Shown one piece after another: positions 50,846 to 60,704 of a DNA stretch of 64,000 bases. The notes below the pieces were generated by a model that saw nothing but the letters and a program-made list of their open reading frames with translations, searched no databases and was not told the origin of the DNA. The number at the start of each line of letters is the position of its first letter. Within the stretch, counting starts at the first letter, position 1. Source of the DNA: Gemmatimonadota bacterium (GTDB lineage Bacteria; Latescibacterota; UBA2968); assembly GCA_002714465.1 (NCBI GenBank), contig PAXL01000046.1, positions 35,506 through 99,505 of the forward strand, in the 5' to 3' direction. The position numbers were made by a program, and so were the translations under genes.

Positions 50846-53800
50846 ATGGAATCCAGAAGTATCGTCGTCAAGGGCGCACGTGTTCACAACCTGCAGAATG
50901 TGGACATCGAGCTGCCAGAGGGAGAACTCGTGTGCTTCACGGGTGTTTCCGGTTCGGGCAAGTCATCGATGGCCTTCGACACCATCTATGCCGAAGGTCA
51001 GCGACGATATGTAGAGTCCCTCTCGGCTTATGCTCGACAATTTCTCGGACAGCTCGAGAAGCCAGATGTAGACAGCATCACGGGTCTCTCGCCGACTGTC
51101 TCGATCGAGCAGAAGGCCGCTGGCAGGAACCCGCGATCTACCGTCGGCACGATGACGGAGATCTACGACTATCTCAGGGTTCTGTTCGCGCGCGTAGGTG
51201 AACCGCATTGTGTCGCCTGCGGCACGCCCATTGGGTCTCAGACTCGGGACGGTATCGTTGATCGGATCCTCAGTTTGCCAAAGGGTACGAGATTCTCGGT
51301 CTTGGCACCGATTGTTCAGGGTCGCAAGGGTGAATACCAGGATCTGTTTGAGGATTTGCAGCGCCAAGGCTACATCCGCGCACGAGTCGACGGCCGAACG
51401 GTCCTGCTGACGCAGACACCCAACCTTGAGCGGCACATCCGGCACGACATCGAAGTCATCATCGATCGGCTTGTCGCAAAGCCCGAGTTTCGTGCGCGAA
51501 TCGGAGAGGCTGTCGATTCCGCGCTTCGTCTGTCCGAGGGCACGCTTCTTGTCAGCCCGGAAGATGGTGAAGACCTGCTGGTCAGTGCGAGGTTCTCGTG
51601 CCCTTCCTGCGGTCTGAGTGCAACGCCGCCAAGCCCACAGCTCTTCTCCTTTAACGGTCCTCAAGGCATGTGCCCGACGTGCCGTGGAATCGGTAAGCAC
51701 GTTCGGATGGACGAGCGACTCGCGGTTCCCCATTTGGAAAAGTCTGTGGCCCAAGGAGCCGTTGCCCCTCTCGGCGTTCCTCGGAATCGGTGGAAGATGC
51801 ATTATTACGAGGGGGTTCTACGAAGGCACAAGTGCGACCTGGATACGCCCTGGAAAAAGATACCTGCTCGCGGGAGGCGAGAGCTCCTTCGAGGAGTGAA
51901 GGCTCGGATCGAGCTAGAGTGGAAGCGTAGAAACGGTTCCATCTACCGGCATCAAGGTCGGTTCGAGGGAATTCTTCCCCCGCTTGAACAAAGATATGTC
52001 GAGTCGGCAAGCGGGTCTGTTCGCAAAAGACTCGGAGCCTACATGCTCGAGGGCCCGTGTTCTGATTGCGAGGGGGCCCGGCTCAAGAGTGAGGCAAGGT
52101 CGGTCCTGATAGGCGGCAAATCTCTACCCGATGTGGCCCGGATGACAGTCGAGGACGCGCACGAGTTCTTTGCCGACCTGGCCCTGTCGGAAACGAATCA
52201 GACGATCGCCGAAGATGCGCTGAAGGAGATCTGTGGTCGTCTAGTGTTCCTCCTGGATGTTGGGCTGAACTACTTGTCCCTCGACCGAACCGCTCCGACA
52301 CTTTCGGGTGGTGAATCGCAGCGGATACGGTTGGCCAGCCAGATCGGAAGCGGCCTGGTCGGCGTCACGTATGTGCTCGATGAGCCCTCGATCGGTCTGC
52401 ATCACCGGGACAACAACAGGCTGCTTGATGCGCTCTGCCGTCTGAGGGATGCAGGTAACCGTGTGATCGTCGTCGAACACGATGAAGACACGATGCGTCG
52501 GGCTGACCGAATTGTGGACTTCGGTCCAGGGCCTGGACAACTGGGCGGGCAGCTTGTAGTGGATGGCACGTGGAAACAGGTTGCCCGCTCTAAGGCCTCG
52601 GTGACTGGAGCTTATCTAAGCGGTCGATGTAAGATAGGCGTCCCTTTGTCGCGCCGCACTGCCGAGAAGTGGCTGACTATACGGGGCGCACAGCATAACA
52701 ACCTCCAGAATGTGACAGTGAAGCTTCCGTTGAGCGTGATGTCCTGCGTGACGGGCGTTTCGGGCTCAGGGAAGAGCTCACTGATCACTGACATCCTCCA
52801 CGAAGCACTGGCTCGAGACCTAAACCGAGCAGAGACCCACCCAGGTGATCACAAGGTCATCGACGGCGTCGAAAACCTCGATAAGGTAATCGAAATCGAT
52901 CAGCAGCCGATCGGGCGCACACCTCGAAGCAACCCGGCGACATATACGGGAGCGTTCGGCCCGATTCGGACGCTCTATTCGGAGTTGGCCGAGTCGAGGG
53001 TGCGAGGATACAAGCCAGGCCGGTTCAGCTTCAACGTCAAAGGTGGTCGATGCGAAGCCTGCCACGGGAACGGTGCTAATCTGGTCGAGATGGACTTCCT
53101 GGCGGACGTCTGGGTGACCTGTGCCGTCTGCGAAGGGAAACGGTTTCGGCGCGAAACTCTGGATGTGAAGTTCAAGGAAAAGTCGATCGCCGATGTACTG
53201 GAGATGGAGGTCGAGGAGGCGGCGGAGCTGTTCAGGGACATCCAGCCCGTCTACCGAATCCTCAAGGTGATGATCGATGTTGGCATGGGCTACGTCAAGC
53301 TTGGTCAGCCAGCGCCGACCCTTTCAGGAGGTGAAGCGCAGCGTATCAAGTTGGCAAAGGAGCTCTGCCGCGCGAATACGGGTAAGACCCTCTACATCCT
53401 TGATGAGCCGACGACAGGCTTGCACTTTGCGGACGTCCAGAATCTGCTGAACGTTCTGGAGACGCTCGTTGAGCTCGGGAACACGGTCATCGTTATCGAG
53501 CACAATATGGATGTGATCAAGACAGCTGACTGGATTCTGGATCTCGGTCCTGAAGGGGGCGAAGGCGGTGGACGTATTGTTGCAGAGGGTACACCGGAGA
53601 CGATCTCGACGTGCGACAGTTCCCATACGGGGCAGGCTCTTCGTGACATTCTCGACGGGGTGCCTTTCGCGCACTCCAATGGCCAGGTAAGTGGTCGACG
53701 CAAAGGGAAGACGGCCTGGTACAAGGAGATCAAAGTAGTCGGCGCACGAGAGAATAATCTGCGCAACGTGGACGTGGCCATTCCGCGCGATAAGATAACC

Positions 53801-56512
53801 GTGGTCTCGGGTGTTTCGGGGTCCGGCAAGTCGTCGCTGGCCCTCGATACGATATTTGCAGAAGGCCAGCGTCGATATGTGGAATCATTGTCAGCTTATG
53901 CTCGGCAATTCTTGGGCCAGATGCCGAAACCGAAGGTCGACCGAGTCATCGGGTTGTCTCCTGCTATATCGATCGAGCAGAAGGCAGCTAGCAAGAACCC
54001 TCGTTCGACCGTCGGTACGGTCACCGAGGTCTATGACTACCTGCGTGCGCTCTACGGACTAATGGGCGAGATCCACTGTCCGAACCGTGGTTGCAACGGC
54101 GCCAAGGCAGGAGCCCAGTCCTCCCAGCAGATTGTCGACCGTATCCTGGCTCATCCGGGAAGTGACAGAGTTATGATCCTCGCGCCATTGGAGCCGGACC
54201 GTGGCGAGGACTACGACACGCTGATATCCCGGGCTCGTCGGACGGGATACCTGCGCGGACGACTCGATGGGAACGTTTTTAAATTGACCAAAGCTCCCGA
54301 GATCGACTATCGGCAGATGCACCGACTCGAGATCGTCGTTGATCGTGTGATCGTGCGTCCGGAAGGCCGGAAGCGCATCGCGGAGTCTGTGGAGAAGGCG
54401 CTCGATATGTCAGGTGGACTCGTGATCGTTGCCGATCCGGAGGTCGGAGATGAGTTCCGGTTCAGCCAGCATCTGTCTTGCCCGTCATGCGGTCAGAGCT
54501 TCGACGCGCTTACGCCTCAACGGCTCTCCTTCAACAGCTACGAGGGCTGGTGTCCGACCTGTGAGGGTCTTGGAACGCAGCGGGGGATGGGACGGAAATC
54601 GCTAATTCCCGATACTACCAAATCTCTTCTAGACGGAGCGGTCGCTCCTTGGGGAAAGCTGGATGGTCCACTTCTTGAAATGATGACGGTGGTCGGCCAC
54701 GAAGTCGGGTTCGACCTTTGCATGCCGGTGAGCGATCTATCAGACGATGCGTTGGAGGCCGTTCTTTATGGGCTCGGCAACCAATGGCTGGTAGGTCCCA
54801 ACGGCCTGCGATTCAGATATCACGGTCTGTTCCCAGCTGTCGAGTCACTTGTCAGGCTGTCCCCCCGGTTCAGGCAAGCCATGGGTGAGTTCGTTCTGGA
54901 CGTGCCGTGCCCGAGTTGTCGAGGTTCGCGGCTCGCAGATGTTGGGTCTGCCGCACGGCTCAATGAAAAGACCCTCCCGGACCTATGTGACATGCCGATT
55001 CACGAGGTCTGTGGCTGGTTCGAACAAGTATCCCTAGGCGGAAGGGATCTAGAGGCGGCGGGTGATGTCTTGGGTGAGATCCAAAACCGGCTCAAGTTCC
55101 TTGACGAGGTGGGCCTCGGCTACATCTCGCTATCGCGACGTGCCCCGACCTTGTCTGGTGGCGAAGCGCAACGGATTCGATTGGCTAGCCAGATCGGGTC
55201 GGGCCTGACTGGTGTTCTGTATGTGCTCGACGAACCAACGATCGGTCTCCACCAGCGCGACAATCGACGTCTCCTGTCGGCCCTGGAGCAACTCAGGGAT
55301 CTTGGCAATACGCTTGTTCTGGTTGAACATGACCGCGACACACTGGAGGCAGCCGATCACGTGGTCGATTTCGGACCCGGTGCTGGGGCGCAGGGTGGAC
55401 AGCTCGTCGCAGCAGGGAAACCTAAGCGGTTAGCGGTCGGGAAGGGGAGTTTGACCGCTAAATATCTGAAGGGGACTATGGAGATTGAGGTCCCTGGCAG
55501 GCGAAAAGGGAACGGCAAATCGATCGAGGTCAAGGGTGCGCGACACAACAACCTAAAGGATATCCACGTCAAGTTCCCGCTTGGTAAGCTCGTGTGCGTG
55601 ACGGGTGTCTCTGGATCGGGAAAAAGCACGCTCGTGAACGACGTGCTCCACGGGGCGCTGGCAACAAGCGTCAACCGAGTGCATCACACGTGGGGAGAGC
55701 ACGACGAGGTGCTCGGGCTTCAAAACGTAGATAAGGTGATCCGGATCGACCAGACACCAATCGGGTTCTCACCTCGGAGCACCCCGTGCACTTACGTGAA
55801 GGTGTTCGATCACATCAGGAAGTTCTACGCCCAGTTGCCCGACGCCCAGGTGCGGGGGTTCAAGCCTGGTCATTTCAGCTTCAACAGCCGCCGTGGCCGA
55901 TGTGACGCCTGCGACGGGATCGGTCTCCGCTGCATCGAGATGCATTTTCTTCCGGACGTGTGGGTCACCTGCGAAGACTGCGACGGGAACCGCTACAACC
56001 GGGATATCCTGGATGTCAAATACCGGGGTTACTCGATAGCGGACATACTCGATGCGACAATTCAGGAGGCCGTCGAGATGTTCGACACCTTCCGCGCAAT
56101 CCGGCGGACTCTTCAGACCCTGGTCGACGTGGGACTCGGCTACATGAAGATGGGGCAGGCATCAACGACGCTGTCAGGTGGAGAGGCACAGCGTGTCAAG
56201 CTGGCAAAGACACTGGCGCGACCCAGTACAGGACGCACGATCTACTTGCTTGACGAGCCTACAACCGGTCTGCACTTCGCCGATATTCAGAAGCTGCTGG
56301 AAGTCTTGAACCGAATTGTGGACGGAGGAAACACCGTTGTAATCATCGAGCACAACCTGGATGTGATCAAGACAGCGGACTGGGTGATTGATTTGGGACC
56401 GGAGGGTGGGGACGAAGGTGGCGATATCGTGGCCCAAGGACCTCCCGAAGTAGTCGCACAGGTGGCAGGCTCACACACGGGCCGATTCCTTCGGGAGATC
56501 ATAGCGGCATGA
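50846..56512 (+). CDS. uvrA: Tandem-fused UvrA (two complete UvrA units in one chain)
   Basis: The 1888-residue protein is twice the normal UvrA length. Each half has all UvrA parts. Walker A sites (GVSGSGKS) stand near residues 33, 640, 991 and 1588, and ABC signatures (LSGGESQR or LSGGEAQR) near 486, 826, 1436 and 1777. Zinc modules CPSCG/CPTC occur in both halves, as do [14 protein letters not shown] in the first and [14 protein letters not shown] in the second. The halves meet near residue 955. UvrA dimers find DNA damage and load UvrB, so a fused chain would be a covalent dimer. Chlamydial UvrA is similarly long. The methyltransferase start follows after four bases. Confidence 0.95.
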   Translation: MESRSIVVKGARVHNLQNVDIELPEGELVCFTGVSGSGKSSMAFDTIYAEGQRRYVESLSAYARQFLGQLEKPDVDSITGLSPTVSIEQKAAGRNPRSTVGTMTEIYDYLRVLFARVGEPHCVACGTPIGSQTRDGIVDRILSLPKGTRFSVLAPIVQGRKGEYQDLFEDLQRQGYIRARVDGRTVLLTQTPNLERHIRHDIEVIIDRLVAKPEFRARIGEAVDSALRLSEGTLLVSPEDGEDLLVSARFSCPSCGLSATPPSPQLFSFNGPQGMCPTCRGIGKHVRMDERLAVPHLEKSVAQGAVAPLGVPRNRWKMHYYEGVLRRHKCDLDTPWKKIPARGRRELLRGVKARIELEWKRRNGSIYRHQGRFEGILPPLEQRYVESASGSVRKRLGAYMLEGPCSDCEGARLKSEARSVLIGGKSLPDVARMTVEDAHEFFADLALSETNQTIAEDALKEICGRLVFLLDVGLNYLSLDRTAPTLSGGESQRIRLASQIGSGLVGVTYVLDEPSIGLHHRDNNRLLDALCRLRDAGNRVIVVEHDEDTMRRADRIVDFGPGPGQLGGQLVVDGTWKQVARSKASVTGAYLSGRCKIGVPLSRRTAEKWLTIRGAQHNNLQNVTVKLPLSVMSCVTGVSGSGKSSLITDILHEALARDLNRAETHPGDHKVIDGVENLDKVIEIDQQPIGRTPRSNPATYTGAFGPIRTLYSELAESRVRGYKPGRFSFNVKGGRCEACHGNGANLVEMDFLADVWVTCAVCEGKRFRRETLDVKFKEKSIADVLEMEVEEAAELFRDIQPVYRILKVMIDVGMGYVKLGQPAPTLSGGEAQRIKLAKELCRANTGKTLYILDEPTTGLHFADVQNLLNVLETLVELGNTVIVIEHNMDVIKTADWILDLGPEGGEGGGRIVAEGTPETISTCDSSHTGQALRDILDGVPFAHSNGQVSGRRKGKTAWYKEIKVVGARENNLRNVDVAIPRDKITVVSGVSGSGKSSLALDTIFAEGQRRYVESLSAYARQFLGQMPKPKVDRVIGLSPAISIEQKAASKNPRSTVGTVTEVYDYLRALYGLMGEIHCPNRGCNGAKAGAQSSQQIVDRILAHPGSDRVMILAPLEPDRGEDYDTLISRARRTGYLRGRLDGNVFKLTKAPEIDYRQMHRLEIVVDRVIVRPEGRKRIAESVEKALDMSGGLVIVADPEVGDEFRFSQHLSCPSCGQSFDALTPQRLSFNSYEGWCPTCEGLGTQRGMGRKSLIPDTTKSLLDGAVAPWGKLDGPLLEMMTVVGHEVGFDLCMPVSDLSDDALEAVLYGLGNQWLVGPNGLRFRYHGLFPAVESLVRLSPRFRQAMGEFVLDVPCPSCRGSRLADVGSAARLNEKTLPDLCDMPIHEVCGWFEQVSLGGRDLEAAGDVLGEIQNRLKFLDEVGLGYISLSRRAPTLSGGEAQRIRLASQIGSGLTGVLYVLDEPTIGLHQRDNRRLLSALEQLRDLGNTLVLVEHDRDTLEAADHVVDFGPGAGAQGGQLVAAGKPKRLAVGKGSLTAKYLKGTMEIEVPGRRKGNGKSIEVKGARHNNLKDIHVKFPLGKLVCVTGVSGSGKSTLVNDVLHGALATSVNRVHHTWGEHDEVLGLQNVDKVIRIDQTPIGFSPRSTPCTYVKVFDHIRKFYAQLPDAQVRGFKPGHFSFNSRRGRCDACDGIGLRCIEMHFLPDVWVTCEDCDGNRYNRDILDVKYRGYSIADILDATIQEAVEMFDTFRAIRRTLQTLVDVGLGYMKMGQASTTLSGGEAQRVKLAKTLARPSTGRTIYLLDEPTTGLHFADIQKLLEVLNRIVDGGNTVVIIEHNLDVIKTADWVIDLGPEGGDEGGDIVAQGPPEVVAQVAGSHTGRFLREIIAA

Positions 56513-56516
56513 CCGA

Positions 56517-57572
56517 GTGAATTACATCGGCCGGAAATATTCGCTCCTCGGATTCCTTGAGGAGGGAATCATGCCCTTCGTTCATCCGGATGCCGAGAGG
56601 TTCTTCGACATCTTCGCTGGCACCGGAACGGTTGGATGGTACTTCAAGCAGAAAGGGTTCTCCATCGTCGCGAACGACATTCAGTATTACGCCTACTGCC
56701 TGAACAGAGCATATGTGGGGATGAACCGCCCTCCAGCGTTCTACCGGCTGCGGCAGGAGATTGGCCTCCCCGCGCGGAGAAGCTTTCTGAGCGTACTCCG
56801 CGCGATTAACGCTACACGCCCCCGGAGAGGTTTCGTTTTTCAGAATTATTGCCCCGGAGGATCTTCGACTCAGAAACGGATCTACTTTTCAGACAGTAAC
56901 GGCCGCAGATGCGACGGCATCCGACAACAGATCGAGGAGTGGCTGCGCGATGGACTGATCAAGGAGAGCGAGTATTACTACCTACTTGCTTCGCTGATCG
57001 TCGCGATGGATCGAGTCGCGAATACGGCCTCGGTCTATGCCGCCTATCTCAAGCGACTCAAGAAGAGCGCGCAGCGGGACTTCGTCCTCGATAGCGTGCC
57101 GACATCCGGTGGCAGAGGCCGACACGCGGTCTACCACAAAAATGGACAGGACCTGGTCGGCAGGATCGCGTGCGACATCCTGTATATGGATCCACCATAC
57201 AACCAGAGACAGTACTGCACGAACTATCACGTCCTAGAGACCATTGCTGCGTACGATAACCCCCCATTGATCGGGAAGACCGGGTTGCGGCCATATGATG
57301 AACAGCGATCCGACTTCTGCGTCAAAGCGAGGGCGCTTGGCGCTCTTGAGGATATGGTCCAACGAACCCGGGCACAGTATGTGTTCCTCAGCTACAACAG
57401 CGAGGGCCTCATGGCCAAACGGGACATCCTCGATGTGATGCGTGCCTACGGGACGGCAGATGTTCGGTCGAAGCGCTATCCCCGTTTCAGAGCGGACGTA
57501 GACAGCCCGAACCGGAAATACAAGGCCAACAGCGTGACGGAGTATCTCTTTCGCCTGAAGAAGCTGCGATGA
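56517..57572 (+). CDS. D12-class DNA adenine N6-methyltransferase (orphan)
   Basis: GTG 56517, four bases after the uvrA stop, gives 351 residues. The start MNYIGRKYSLLGFLEEGIMP has the Dam-like Y-x-G-x-K opening. FFDIFAGTGTVGWYFKQKGF is the AdoMet-binding motif near residue 29-48, and ILYMDPPYNQRQYCTNYHVL near 220-239 carries the catalytic D-P-P-Y. The order AdoMet motif, then DPPY, is the D12 (alpha) type. No restriction enzyme is next to it, so it is an orphan enzyme rather than half of a restriction system. Linkage to uvrA hints at a link between methylation and repair. The recognition sequence is unknown. Confidence 0.87.
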   Translation: MNYIGRKYSLLGFLEEGIMPFVHPDAERFFDIFAGTGTVGWYFKQKGFSIVANDIQYYAYCLNRAYVGMNRPPAFYRLRQEIGLPARRSFLSVLRAINATRPRRGFVFQNYCPGGSSTQKRIYFSDSNGRRCDGIRQQIEEWLRDGLIKESEYYYLLASLIVAMDRVANTASVYAAYLKRLKKSAQRDFVLDSVPTSGGRGRHAVYHKNGQDLVGRIACDILYMDPPYNQRQYCTNYHVLETIAAYDNPPLIGKTGLRPYDEQRSDFCVKARALGALEDMVQRTRAQYVFLSYNSEGLMAKRDILDVMRAYGTADVRSKRYPRFRADVDSPNRKYKANSVTEYLFRLKKLR

Positions 57573-58213
57573 ACCTTAACATCCCTGTCCGGTCGTTCTT
57601 CTCTTTCGAACAATCGACACCTTCCATTACTGAGATCCCTTTCCTGCACGGAACGCTGGGAGGATGGGACAAGGCCAACCTCCTGCCCGATTTAATGGCT
57701 CTCGATGGAAAGGACACCTTTGCGGATGTTTATCTCGGCTGGAACGCAGGCGGTGTCTACCTCGGCGTGGATGCAAAGGGTGCTCCGGGACTGGAGGTGC
57801 AGCCGAAACGACCCCTCAATGGAGACGGTATACAGATCTGGCTGGATACCCGTGACGTGAGAGACGCACACCGCGCAAGCCGATTCTGTCACCATTTCTA
57901 CTTTCTGCCGACGGGCGGCCGATCGGATGGCCCTGTGGCAGGTCAGGCACGAATCCGACGGGCTCGTGCCCAGCCGAAGCCGTGTGAACCTCAGAGCATC
58001 ACGGTTGCGTCTCGTATATCGAAGAAGGGATTTCGGTTTTCCGCCTTCCTTCCGGCGGATATCCTGACTGGTTTCGAGCCAGAGGACAATAACCGATTCG
58101 GATTCACTTACCTGATCCGAGACAAACGCCTCGGACGACAATATTGGACGGCTGACGAGCCCCTTCCCGTTGCCTACGACCCCAGTCTCTGGGGTACTGT
58201 GGTATTATCCTGA
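57569..58213 (+). CDS. CBM9-like (DOMON-type) carbohydrate-binding domain protein
   Basis: ATG 57569 overlaps the methyltransferase stop and gives 214 residues. The single beta-sandwich domain has the CBM9-like pattern: FADVYLGWNAGGVYLGVDAK near residue 50, GDGIQIWLDTRDVRDAHRAS near 86, and a closing YDPSLWGTVVLS. Such domains bind glycans or cellobiose, often on secreted enzymes, but this protein has no signal peptide or catalytic domain. Its cytoplasmic setting after two DNA genes is unusual and may only mean operon readthrough. Confidence 0.7.
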   Translation: MNLNIPVRSFFSFEQSTPSITEIPFLHGTLGGWDKANLLPDLMALDGKDTFADVYLGWNAGGVYLGVDAKGAPGLEVQPKRPLNGDGIQIWLDTRDVRDAHRASRFCHHFYFLPTGGRSDGPVAGQARIRRARAQPKPCEPQSITVASRISKKGFRFSAFLPADILTGFEPEDNNRFGFTYLIRDKRLGRQYWTADEPLPVAYDPSLWGTVVLS

Positions 58214-58245
58214 TGCGATAGCTGACGTGGTAACCTATTCTCGGG

Positions 58246-58274
58246 TTGACTTCGAGTGGACCCGATCCTATGTG
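58246..58274 (+). promoter_or_regulatory. Possible promoter for the ABC exporter operon
   Basis: TTGACT (58246-58251) and TATGTG (58269-58274) are 17 bases apart in the 201-base gap before the first exporter gene. The -35 is good (five of six), the -10 weak (three of six). The 5' leader would be about 130 bases. Confidence 0.35.
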
Positions 58275-58414
58275 TCAGGCCGGGCCTATCGTATGCCTTC
58301 CCAAGCACGATCCTTATAGACACCTCTCTCAGCTGAAACCCCCTGAAAAGCTGTCCGGTTGGACGTGAGAACGTACCATGATGGGGCGATTCTGCGCATA
58401 CTGGGCTGAGTAAA

Positions 58415-60703
58415 ATGAACCTTATTGAACACACAAATGAAACGCTTCTGGAGCAGCTGCGAGACCTGGGTCCCGGGGAAGAAGAGCTGATCAGGGTCTC
58501 GTCAGATCTAAACCCGGATGGACGGTACGGGACGCAGTGGGTTGTTGTCACCACAGATCGTGTGCTGGTCCATTCTGATAGCGCCACCAGAGCTCTTCCG
58601 GCTGTCGTCACGGAGCAGGGCCAGCAGCATAAGGTAGGGTGGGTGCCTTCGGAGACGGTGGAAATTCCAATCGAAGAGATCGCTCGGGCGTGGACAGAGC
58701 CCTACGTTGGCGGGGCCTCGCTGGAGATCGAACGAAAGGCCTTTGCTGCGGTATCAGTCCCGTATTCGAAGACCCTTGCCGAGAAGTTCTCGGAGGTTAC
58801 GAGAGGGATCGAGCAGCTGCGGAAGGGAGAGTCTCTTTATCTGAAGGAAACGCTGGACCGCACGCACTGTTCAACCTGCGGAAAGCAGCTACCAGAGCGG
58901 AACGGAATCTGTATAAACTGCATCAGCCGATTCGCGACGCTCGGCCGCATCGCGTCCTACCTCGTTCCGTATCGCAGGCACGCAGGGCTATTGGTGTTTG
59001 CTTCAGTTGCCACAACAGCGGCCGAACTGGTTCCTCCTTATATAACGAAACGAATGGTCGATGAAGTCCTCGTCCCGGTGGCGGAGCAACCTGCAATCTT
59101 CGAAGATCGGTGGTCTCTGCTAGGATGGCTCGTGGTTGTTCTCATCGGGCTGAGGCTCCTGACGTGGGGGGCCGAGTGGATTCATGGCTGGACGGTCACG
59201 TGGCTCAGCGCACGTGTCACGGCTGATATCCGAAGCCAGCTATACAAACGTCTTGAGCTTCTGTCGCTCCAGTTTTACGACAAGCGTCAGGTCGGCCAAG
59301 TGATGTCCCGTGTGACCAGCGATACGAGCCGACTGCAGGACTTCCTCGTCGACGGTTTGCCATATTTGGTCATCAACAGCTTGATGATCTTCGGCATCCT
59401 GATCGCCTTGTTCACGATGAGCTGGCAGCTCACCTTGTATGTATTGGTTCCCGTACCTGCGATCATCCTGTGGGGTGCGTATTACTGGAAGAAGATGCGC
59501 CTCTACTTCACGAAGTGGTTCCAGTCGTGGTCGAACCTGATGGCGCGCGTCAATGAGGTTCTCACTGGTATCCGCGTCGTCAAGGCTTTCGCGCAGGAGC
59601 CGAGGGAGATCAAGGTTTTCGAGAGCCGTAACAAAGATTTTACGCGCATCGGGATACAGGCGGAAGTCAATCGAGGTGTCTTCTTTGCGACGATGAGCCT
59701 GCTGACGGGGATCGGCGTGATGATCGTCTGGTACTTCGGGGGGCAGGAGGTGCTGAGCGGAGAGCTGACGCTGGGAAAGCTTCTGGCCTTTTACAGTTAT
59801 ATGTATCTGCTCTACGGGCCGCTAGAGTGGTTCGGGATGGTCAACAGCTGGATGACCCGGGCCTTTGCCGGCGCCGAGCGTATCTTCGAAATCATCGATA
59901 CACCACCGGAAGCTTACGAAGATTCGGACGCGCAGCCGATGCCGGACATCCAGGGTCGCGTGACCTTCAAGAACGTGACGTTTGGGTACGACAAGAGTAA
60001 GCCTGTCTTACACGAGATCGATGTGGACATCCAGCCGGGTGAGATGATCGGTCTTGTCGGTAAGAGCGGAGTGGGGAAAACCACGATGGCGAACCTGATC
60101 TGTCGCTTCTACGAACTCGACCGCGGGCGTATTGAGATTGACGGCATCGATATCAAAAAAATCCGACTCAAGGACCTGCGGAGCCAGATCGGGATCGTAC
60201 TGCAGGAGCCGTTCCTGTTCAGTGGGACGATACAGGAGAACATCGGCTATGGCCGTCCAGGGGCGTCGTTCGATGAGATCGTCAAGGCCGCTGTCTCAGC
60301 GAATGCTCATGAGTTCATTGTCGGGAAGCCTGATGGATACGACACGGTAATAGGTGAGCGGGGTGCGACGCTGTCAGGAGGCGAACGTCAGCGTGTTTCG
60401 CTGGCTCGTGCGATTCTGCACAACCCGAAGATCCTGATCCTTGACGAGGCCACTTCGTCTGTTGATGTGAAGACGGAGAAGCGGATTCAGGATGCGATCG
60501 GAAACCTGGTCGCCGGCAGGACGACGGTCGCGATAGCACACAGGCTGTCGACTCTGAGAAATGCGAATCGCCTCGTGGTCATGGATTCGGGCCGAATCAT
60601 TGAGGTTGGTACGCACAAGGAGTTGATGGATAAGAACGGCACCTTCGCGAATCTCGTGAAGCTACAGCAGGAGGTCGCCGAAATCATCGCAGTTAGAGAA
60701 TAA
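58415..60703 (+). CDS. ABC exporter with PH-like and zinc-ribbon N-terminus, subunit 1
   Basis: The 762-residue protein has three parts. Residues 1-145 form a PH-like domain (QWVVVTTDRVLVHSDSATRA and LYLKETLDRTH). A zinc ribbon follows (CSTCGKQLPERNGICINC, about 151-168), then an exporter of six helices and an ATPase. NBD motifs are LVGKSGVGKTTMANL, IVLQEPFLFSGTIQENIGYG, LSGGERQRVSLARA, ILILDEATSSVD and IAHRLSTL. The layout matches exporters that accompany DUF1854 proteins in cyanophycin-linked loci. The next gene is its partner, two bases away. Cargo is unknown. Confidence 0.85.
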   Translation: MNLIEHTNETLLEQLRDLGPGEEELIRVSSDLNPDGRYGTQWVVVTTDRVLVHSDSATRALPAVVTEQGQQHKVGWVPSETVEIPIEEIARAWTEPYVGGASLEIERKAFAAVSVPYSKTLAEKFSEVTRGIEQLRKGESLYLKETLDRTHCSTCGKQLPERNGICINCISRFATLGRIASYLVPYRRHAGLLVFASVATTAAELVPPYITKRMVDEVLVPVAEQPAIFEDRWSLLGWLVVVLIGLRLLTWGAEWIHGWTVTWLSARVTADIRSQLYKRLELLSLQFYDKRQVGQVMSRVTSDTSRLQDFLVDGLPYLVINSLMIFGILIALFTMSWQLTLYVLVPVPAIILWGAYYWKKMRLYFTKWFQSWSNLMARVNEVLTGIRVVKAFAQEPREIKVFESRNKDFTRIGIQAEVNRGVFFATMSLLTGIGVMIVWYFGGQEVLSGELTLGKLLAFYSYMYLLYGPLEWFGMVNSWMTRAFAGAERIFEIIDTPPEAYEDSDAQPMPDIQGRVTFKNVTFGYDKSKPVLHEIDVDIQPGEMIGLVGKSGVGKTTMANLICRFYELDRGRIEIDGIDIKKIRLKDLRSQIGIVLQEPFLFSGTIQENIGYGRPGASFDEIVKAAVSANAHEFIVGKPDGYDTVIGERGATLSGGERQRVSLARAILHNPKILILDEATSSVDVKTEKRIQDAIGNLVAGRTTVAIAHRLSTLRNANRLVVMDSGRIIEVGTHKELMDKNGTFANLVKLQQEVAEIIAVRE

Positions 60704-60704
60704 C

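Noticed and set aside
50846..56512. Assembly duplication as the cause of the double UvrA
   Set aside because: The two halves differ throughout in protein and DNA sequence while keeping the motifs, so this is an old fusion, not a repeated contig segment.
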